In this document: piece by piece, positions 56,700-64,000 of the stretch
Layout of the letters: every line of letters starts with the position of its first letter
How positions within the stretch are numbered: the first letter of the stretch is position 1
Assembly: GCA_013339895.1 (NCBI GenBank)
Contig: JABACO010000010.1
Location: forward strand, 7,330,201 to 7,394,200
Source: Ephydatia muelleri
Taxonomy: Eukaryota; Porifera; Demospongiae; Spongillida; Spongillidae
Direction of reading: 5' to 3'
DNA: 64,000 nt
Notes under the pieces: generated by a model
What the model was told of the DNA's origin: nothing
The model's database searches: none
Seen by the model: the letters and a program-made list of their open reading frames with translations, nothing else
Translations under genes and position numbers: made by a program

Positions 56700-59600
56700 A
56701 TGATGGCCAGCTTATTAGAGTCTGGGCACGAGACAGAAATTCAAATGAACCCGCTTTCCAGGTCCAAACCGCGAAGTGCGACATCTGGCCGTCCACTCAA
56801 TCTAAAGCCGGTGTTACGTGATGAAAAGAAGCAGAAGACAAAGGACGCTCCGAACGAATCAATCAAGTCGAAGGAGGAAGAATTTAGGTTCGTTTACATT
56901 CCCGTTTATATACCCATATTTGTTTTCCGTCTTCATTTCATGTAAACAGGCGACTGAATGCAGAGCTGGAGGCTAAGACCGCCACACTCGTAAAGGAGGC
57001 AGAAGAATTGATGGTATTTTGCTAGCATGGACGTTCAGGGGAAAGGTTGGGAGGGCGGGAGGCACGATGAAGTGCAACACAGCCATTTTCCTATTTGGAT
57101 TCATTACAGAAGGAACATAACTCTGTTCTGTCTGACACGACTGCAGAGACAGATGTGATGGGGTGAGTCGGACTGTCATTATGGTGCCTTCATGCAACTT
57201 TCCCTTCTCTGTTGTACAGTGACACACACCTTGACCACCCCCTATCACCAGCAACAACAATACAGGTGGGACATACCCCACACCTCAAAACCATCACTAC
57301 CTCTAAACCATCACAACCTCACACACCACTGACATCTTAATGATTACCACCACCTCACAACCATCACCACCACCTCACAATCATCACCACCACCTCACAA
57401 CCATCACCACCACCTCACAACCATCACCACCACCTCACAACCATCACCACCACCACCTCACAACCACTACCACCTCACAACCACCACCACCACCACCTCA
57501 CATTCAACCATCACCATCACCACCTCACAACCATCACTGAATTAAAACCATCAATACCTCACACACACTACAACCATCCTTACTCTGGTGGCTTTATTTT
57601 CAGCCCAGTGTTGCAGTCCCCAGACCATGTTCTTCAGCTATCGCAACAACTGAACCCAGCGCTCGGTGCGTTCATGGGCCACACCATTTGTGGGTGGGTC
57701 TATATCTGCTGTTATGTCCTAAGCCGCTATCAAAACCACACTACTGATTACAACATGAAATCGGATGCTCTATACTCTGATTGGCTTGTTGTAATCCTAT
57801 CCGCTTCAGAGTTCATCCTACAGGGATCTATTACTTAGCAGCTGGAATTGATAGCACACGATTGTACAACTATGACTTGTCAGAGTACCCAATTCTATTT
57901 TTGTAGCCTAAGTGCTAGTATGGTTTAGTTGGATGATGCTCCCCATCATCGGTGTTTTTGTGCACAAATCGATTTCCATTACATTAGGATTGAGCTCTGT
58001 AGCCTCATATGTGGTGGGTATTGCCCCTATCATGATGTCCTCATATGTGGTGGTAATGCCCCTATCATGATGTCCTCATATGTGGTGGGTGATGCCCCTA
58101 TCATGATGTCCTCATATGTGGTGGGTGATGCCCCTATCATGATGTCCTCATATGTGGTGGTAATGCCCCTATCATGATGTCCTCATATGTGGTGGGTGAT
58201 GCCCCTATCATGATGTCCTCATATGTGGTGGGTATTGCCCCTATCATGATGTCCTCATATGTGGTGGGTGATGCCCCTATCATGATGTCCTCATATGTGG
58301 TGGTAATGCCCCTATCATGAAGTGGCCAGTGCGCAACATGATGTGTGTCATGAGTAATGGCTTCTTAGCAGTCGTGCCTGCGGTTAGGAGCAGCATAGCT
58401 AACGACTCAACATCCAAGGGTCCAGTAGTGGATCGGCGGATCCACGAGGGGGCTACCTAGCCCCCCCCCCCCCCCCCCCAACCCTCCTTGGGACTTAGCC
58501 ATTGCAGCTGGTTGCATGCACCTGTTGAAAGGAGAAAAGCACTATGTACATATACGCGTATTGTGCGATGTGCACACTGTAAAGGTTCCGACCTGCATCT
58601 CATGAGGCCGCTGTTTTGATTGCAGTGACGTCAGGTACAGTAACGTGCCACGGCGCCAATGTATGTGCGGATGATGTGCTTAGAAACATTCTTTGCATCA
58701 ATCAGTTCAAATGTTGCGCGCACCGACCCATCAATGGGGGCATTGCACCCTTGGTTGGCCAACGCTTTGTCTCAATGTTCTTGGGTTTAGCTTGATGATG
58801 GGTAAAATAATGCATTAAGCAAAGGCATTGAAAATAAGTTCTTAATTAACAATAATTATGCGTATATACTGTAATAAATATGCTCGTACATGTAAATGTG
58901 TGCACCTAACTAAGTGCGAATCCAGTACATATTTACACATGTAAATATTTTAGTAAATGCATAAATCACATTAGTGTATGTAAAGGTCGACCAGAAATGT
59001 GGCAGCTTGCTGATCCACTGAATCTCACCATTCAGCATATATATATATACGAATGCACGTAGGAAGTATAGTGTTTTGACTGTTTAAAAAGCATTAGCTT
59101 TGATGGGGGAGCTTACAGCGCTCCTTGCTGGGTGGGGAAGCGTACCTTACCCTCACCCTAATTAATTATTCATATTAAAGCCCCCTCCCAACAATCCTGC
59201 GTCCACCTTTGAACATCTGGAACAGCATGAATGTGTATTAACTCTTTCACGGGCAACAGAGCAATAGTGCGCCGCAGATGCTATACTAAAACCACTTTGT
59301 TTATCTAAACAGTTAACACTTTGCAGTCAACAACATATCGATCAGTTGTTTCTTGGTCATATAGTGTAAGTTGTTTGCTAACTATACGCTTTTCTGCAAT
59401 GCACAACACTTTTTTTTTTGCACAACATGTGTACCGTCATAATTGGCTTTGCCCGCGAAAGAGTTAATGCTGTGACATCCCAGAGAAAGTGTTGTAGTCG
59501 ATATGGAGATTGTATTACAGTTAAATCGATCCGAAATTACATTGAAAATAAATGGGATTGAGGAATGAGGTAGCTTTGTTTGGTCTGGTATGGGTGTGAC

Positions 59601-60119
59601 CTCGTGATAACAAACCCTTCTCCAGATTGATGGGGAGAACGAAGAGGAAGCATGCCTCTGAAGACCCTCAGTCTCCCCCCATTGCAGAGCGCATTCAGTC
59701 GGAGGTGAAAAAGGCAGTCGAACAGCTCGAAAACGAGCTGGATGTGTCATGTACAGCTGCCAGCGTAGTGTACGATGTAAACGACATACTACCAGAGGCT
59801 GCAGAAGAGATGGGAGCAGGTTTGTGTAGCCATCTCAGCCATCACTCCTTGTGTATGTGCTCGTTTTCTTGTCAGAGGCCACAATACGCTTCCTGAAAGC
59901 AAAGCTTCGGGTGATGCAAGAAGAGATGGACAGACTGTATGCAAAGAACAACGAACATGTGAGCCCATACCACTTTTTTTTACATGTACTGCATATGAAT
60001 CCTGCATTCCTCTCCCCCCCCCCCCCCCCCCCCCCCCTGAGATCCAGTTGCACACTTCTCCTTTCTTTTATCAGGTGATATTTTCTTCATCACACATTTT
60101 CACATATCCTTTCTTCAAC

Positions 60120-60189
<70 letters not shown>

Positions 60190-60522
60190 CTCTCCTCTCC
60201 TCTCTCTCTCTCTCTCTCTCTATCTCGCTCTCTTTCTCTCTCTCTCTCTCCTCCTCTCTCCTCTCTCTCTCTCTCGCCTCTCTCTCTCTCTCTCTCCTCT
60301 CCTCTCTCTCTCTCTCCTCTTTCTCTTCTCTTCTCTCTCCTCTTCCCTCCCCCTCCTCCCCTCCCTTTCTCCTCTCTCCCTCCCTCTCCTCTCCCTCTCC
60401 TCTCCCTCTATCTTCCTCTATTTTCCTTCCCTTGTAGGAGAAAGAAATTGGTGATCTCAAGTTGAAACTGAAGACTTATGGAACAGAATTCAAAGCTTCA
60501 GAGCTCCATACCAACAGCTGAG
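56700..60522 (+). CDS. TEX9: Testis-expressed 9 (coiled-coil protein), 5' exons up to the assembly gap
   Basis: TEX9 is a coiled-coil protein of ciliated and germ cells, with a poorly known role. Exons: 56700-56887, 56950-57013, 57110-57162, 57220-57265, 57604-57665, 59626-59819, 59876-59958 and 60438-60522, all with GT-AG borders and matching phases. Diagnostic blocks are EEEFRRLNAELEAKT at the first junction, and EATIRFLKAKLRVMQEEMDR followed by EKEIGDLKLKLK, which correspond to the conserved TEX9 regions in the same order. The start is the first of two adjacent ATGs at 56700; longer upstream frames are possible. Exon 8 runs into TGA at 60519 shortly before the 100-base gap. The family continues for about 200 more residues, so the C-terminal half lies in or beyond the gap. 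A single-base shift near 60495 would fit the family better. Confidence 0.8.
57328..57560. repeat. Tandem repeat, ACCACCTCACAACCATCACC unit
   Basis: About ten 20-24-bp units in TEX9 intron 4. All plus frames are open over the array, an effect of composition. Confidence 0.9.
57996..58322. repeat. Tandem repeat, about 36-bp unit, 9 copies
   Basis: Units of the form CTCATATGTGGTGGGTGATG followed by CCCCTATCATGATGTC, with a shorter GTGGTAATG variant in some units. Head-to-tail with no spacers. It lies in TEX9 intron 5. Confidence 0.92.
58423..58500. repeat. MITE fragment with C-run
   Basis: CAGTAGTGGATCGGCGGATC followed by a C19-type run. It resembles the CAGTRGCGGATC ends elsewhere in the window. 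Confidence 0.4.
59238..59467. mobile_element. 230-bp MITE with TTAA target duplication
   Basis: TTAACTCTTTCACGGGCAA at the left and TTGCCCGCGAAAGAGTTAA at the right are inverted repeats with one mismatch, bounded by TTAA on both sides. This is typical for TTAA-targeting families (piggyBac or Kolobok). Internal sequence is related to 17675-17720 and 18760-18800 (GGGCAACAGAGCAATAGTGC versus GGGCAACAGCGCAATATTGC). It lies in TEX9 intron 5. Confidence 0.85.
60116..60425. repeat. (CT)n-rich tract, about 310 bp
   Basis: Long imperfect CT dinucleotide/polypyrimidine tract ending directly at the 3' splice site of TEX9 exon 8. Confidence 0.95.
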
Positions 60523-60561
60523 GTTTGCAAACACTTAGGCTGAGGATGAAGGCATATATGT

Positions 60562-60661
60562 NNNNNNNNNNNNNNNNNNNNNNNNNNNNNNNNNNNNNNN
60601 NNNNNNNNNNNNNNNNNNNNNNNNNNNNNNNNNNNNNNNNNNNNNNNNNNNNNNNNNNNNN
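60562..60661. other. Assembly gap (100 N)
   Basis: Exactly 100 unknown bases, a conventional placeholder; the true size is unknown. It interrupts the TEX9 gene. Confidence 0.99.
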
Positions 60662-63600
60662 TCACTTAGCTGGATGCGTGATGATGCTATGATTTGGTGG
60701 TTGTGACCAATGACGTTACATCATCATGCAGTTTTTTTTGGTGTATTTTGTTGTGCGCGTGTTTGGTGTGTGTGGTGTGTGTGTGTGGTGTGGTGTGGTG
60801 TGTGTGTGTGTGTGTGTTATGTCAAAATATGTGGCCTTATTTTTCTTCTTTTTTTCATTTTTTTTGTTTCTGAATATCGTAGAGAGGAAACTGAAGTGAA
60901 ATTGGTGTCTCACCCGCACTTTGACAATGTACATACAGTTAGTGTGATCGGTTTGTAAACTTTTACCTCTTAAACGTAGTAGTCTATCTGAGATTTTCCT
61001 TCAGTGATCAATTGTGGTCTGTAGCAAAGAATATTTACAATGTATACGCAGTCATTTGGTAAATACCTTGATGCTTGTACCTTACAGAGTACAAGTAGAT
61101 AAAGGTTGTCTGTCATGCTCAAATGATTGTCTCATGTCCTGTTTGCCATTGTGTTATCTCCTGGAACAATAGCTTCACATACGTGTGTACACAATTACAC
61201 TTGCACACTATCAGTTCATATACACATTGCTGATGACCTGTGTAATGAAATGAACAGCTGAATATCGGCTCAACGCAGGTTTATTTGTGTGTCTGTGATT
61301 TGTGTGTGTGGTGTGTATATGTGGTGTGTGTGTGTGGTGTGTGTTGTTTGTGGGTGTGTATGTCTGCGTGTTGAATGTGGAGTATGTTGTATGTGTAGGT
61401 GCTGTGTATGAGTACATGTGGTAAGAATGCAGTGCAAAGGTAAGGTGCAAATTTAGTGCAGAATGTAGATGTGCTAATTGCATTAATGACATTGGCTCCA
61501 GAAGTTCTGGCCATCTAGGGATGTGGTAACAGTTAGTGTTGTATCCTGTGTGGATTAGTTATGGTTAGTTATGGTTCATTGGGTCACACACACCACTGGT
61601 CTTATTGTCCTGATGTGTGTGGTCACTGTTGAAATTGTCTGATTGCTAAGACACCTAGCAGGTATAGGTTAATCCTCCTCTCCCCACCCCTATGCAGGGC
61701 CATAGCAACCGCTATGGCCTGTACGGCCAAAGCCGTACAGGTTTTTGGCCAGAGCAAATTTTATTGTGACGTGTGGTAGCAGCTGGTATGTGCTATTTCA
61801 AAGGATTTGCATGACTTCAAAATGATATAGTTGCAGAGCTTCTGGGACTCTGCCCCAGACCTTGATGGGGGAGATTACAGCGCTCCCCCATAGGGGCGGG
61901 AGGGGTAACCCCCTCTGTCTGCCCCCACTCCTATGAGGGTTACCCTGTCTCTCCCCCACCCTATGAGGGTTAACCCTGTCTGCCCCCACATCCTATGAGG
62001 GTTACACCTGTCTCTCCCACTCCTATGAGAGTTAACCCTGTCCTCTCCCCACTCCTATGTGGGTTAATCTGTCTCTCTCCACTCCTATGTGGTTAACCCT
62101 GTCTCTCTCCACTCCTATGAGGGTTAACCCTGTCTCTCTCCACTCCTATGAGGGTTAACCCTGTCTCTCCCCACCCCTATGTGGGTTAATCTGTCTCTCT
62201 TCTCCACTCCTATGTGGGTTAACCCTGTCTCTCTCCACTCCTATGAGGGTTAACCCTGTCTCTCCCCACCCCTATGTGGGTTAACCCTGTCTCTCCCCAC
62301 CCCTATGTGGGTTAACCCTGTCTCTTCTTCCCACCCCTATGAGTATGTTCTACGTGAACTGTTGTAGCTGGTGACTTGTACAGTGTGTTTGTGCTCAGTG
62401 TCGATGTGAACCCATTGTTGACCTATGGGATGCTTCACTGACACATGGTCTGTACACTGGCACATTGTCTCACATACTGGCACATGTAACCTATGTATCT
62501 GTGTACTGGTATGTGTATGTGTGTGGTCTGTACACTGGCATACGTACTGGCACATGTAACCTACAGAGTATGTATCTGTGTATGTGTGTGTGTGTGTGTG
62601 TGTGTGGTCTGTACTTGCACATGTACCTATGTACCTATGTATGTGTTTGGTCTGTACTATGTATTGTTTGCATTGCACTCTCACACAATGCACACACGCA
62701 TGCATTCACAGATAACATACTCATGCACACAAGGCACACAAGCGCACACACATGCACACAAACGCGCACACACATAATAAAGGCGGGTTTACAGTGACAT
62801 TGGTTGGGCATTGTGAGCATTGTATTTTGTCACTGATGTTACTGACGTTATGTGACGCTGGAATAAACTTCAGTTCTATTCCAGCGTTGACTTCTGAGTC
62901 TGACCAATCAGATTTCGAATGTCACGTTGCAAATTATTGCAGTTACTACTTGAACTCATTTTTTACGCAACGCTGAAGCAACGTTGAGCTATGTCACATT
63001 GCAAACTGCCTTTACACACAGCAGTATGATAATGTACTCTGTGTATGCTGATGTAATCGATTCAAGGTGTGCATCCTCCAGTGTTGAACTACTTCCATCG
63101 TATAGTAGTCATAATGGATTCTACCCCACCTTTGCTAGTGGCATGCAATGCTTGCAAAACCTTGAGGTCTTGCTCGGTAGTAGACTGTAGTGCATGTAAG
63201 GGAGTTTCCCATTTATGCCATGTGTTTGGTCATTCCTTTGGTGCTGTGTACTCATAACTCACTAATGCACATACCATACATGTAGTTACATGTATTTGCA
63301 CTGATGCATATATCATGACATATATTGAGTTGGCTTAAATCAAGTACAGCTTCAAACTTCAGTGCGTGAAAGCTCCTACATGTATATTATAGCGCTATAT
63401 GGTATGTGCGTATATGTGTGTGTATTTAGTTTAACCCCCCCTCCTCAAAACCCCAAGCAAGTTGGTTGGTAAGACTATGAAGATACGTTCAAATAGATGT
63501 GTCATTAGCAAATGCAAATGAGCATTGGCATGTAAAGTTACACAGCTTCCTCATCTCTCACCACGCTCACTTAATTATTTGGAATGCGTTGCAATGGAGG

Positions 63601-64000
63601 CAGTGTGGCATGTGCATTTTTGCTTGATCAAGAGCTACACACTATAACCTGTACTCTCACAGTTCTTGTGAAACACTCGCTGCTTTCACGACGATATCGA
63701 AACAGTATTTCATACAGTATCTGAAAGCCTGTAGCTTGTTCAGCTTGATCCCCATATGAAATGCCTGTAATCGTGAGCACGACCGATCCTATAGTACTGA
63801 CAGAAGAGTTGAGGAGGGCAGCAGGGCCCTGGGAAGGCTGGCTCCATCTTTAATTAATCACACTCGGCAGGTGTTTAGTTTGCCATTACATTTTTAAAAG
63901 CGTAAATCAGTGACTGAAGCTTGGGGATATGTAAGTACATGTACTTTATGTATAGAAAACAAAAATGCCAAAGTAATTATCCTCCTTTTTCTATTGTGTA
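60662..64000. other. 3' end of window: repeats, no confident gene
   Basis: (TG)-rich tracts at about 60765-60818, 61300-61360 and 62575-62605, a minisatellite at 61880-62345, and scattered ACATGTA motifs. A splice-like stretch at 60880-60929 (EETEVKLVSHPHF) is open but is not recognisable as TEX9. A small Cys-rich frame at 63114-63257 has no family I know. The palindromic GCTATGGCCTGTACGGCC region at 61708-61745 may be a MITE end. Confidence 0.45.
61880..62345. repeat. Minisatellite, about 33-bp unit
   Basis: About 13 units of the form CACTCCTATGAGGGTTAACC plus CTGTCTCTCTC, with TGTGGG/GAGGG variants and small length differences. Confidence 0.92.

Noticed and set aside
57996..58322. CRISPR-like array
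   Set aside because: Units are contiguous and near identical with no unique spacers, in an intron of a eukaryotic gene. It is a minisatellite.
60048..60460. Ser/Leu-repeat and Arg/Glu-repeat frames
   Set aside because: Translation of the (CT)n tract in the TEX9 intron.
62465..62797. Frames with CVCVCGLY repeats
   Set aside because: TG/TATG-rich low-complexity DNA; no start context, splice sites or domain.
63114..63257. Small cysteine-rich protein (CNACKTLRSCSVVDCSACK)
   Set aside because: Two CxxC pairs are suggestive, but the frame is short, isolated and without recognisable relatives, so chance cannot be excluded.

Overview
This is eukaryotic, almost certainly metazoan, genomic DNA with one 100-base assembly gap (60562-60661). 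Genes are split by short GT-AG introns. Transposable elements are dense and nested, and microsatellites (AC, CT, TG, poly-C/G) are frequent. The gene set (a cGMP-dependent protein kinase, UBXN6 and TEX9) is animal. The transposon mix (Ty3/gypsy, hAT, tnp2/CACTA-like, Ulp1-bearing and non-LTR elements) suggests a sponge or another early-branching marine invertebrate. That taxon is an inference from general family knowledge, not a proof.

Layout. (1) 0-4.2 kb: decayed DNA transposons, including a 1.05-kb TIR element carrying an Ulp1-like protease remnant. (2) 4.2-15.3 kb: one large DNA transposon with TTAA-flanked termini. Its transposase of about 1,440 codons (minus strand) is broken by two stop codons, by a 1,665-bp DNA element (7618-9282, perfect 9-bp target duplication) and by a Ty3/gypsy element (9953-14214, 5-bp target duplication). 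(3) 15.3-23.1 kb: MITEs, duplicated repeats and two non-LTR retrotransposon 3' ends. (4) 23.6-26.4 kb: a head-to-head inverted pair of RhiA-like single-domain genes, one intact and one with a replaced C-terminus. (5) 29.2-38.9 kb, minus strand: an 11-exon UBXN6 gene whose exons add up to an uninterrupted 425-residue frame; a hAT-like relic and fold-back repeats sit in its introns. (6) 39.8-42.9 kb, minus: a 5'-truncated, decayed gypsy element. (7) 45.9-51.5 kb, plus: a full set of exons for a cGMP-dependent protein kinase, with one apparent single-base frameshift in an A-run. A relic of one of its cyclic-nucleotide-binding exons lies just downstream. (8) 52.6-55.0 kb: gypsy, tnp2-type and second gypsy relics side by side. 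(9) 56.7-60.5 kb, plus: the 5' half of TEX9, ending at the assembly gap. (10) 60.7-64 kb: minisatellites and no confident gene.

The three host genes are unrelated in function: cGMP signalling, p97/VCP adaptor function, and a coiled-coil protein of ciliated or germ cells. They do not form an operon-like unit. The most unusual content is the nested transposon at 4.2-15.3 kb, whose interrupted frame can be followed across both insertions, and the RhiA-like inverted pair, whose closest known relatives are bacterial.
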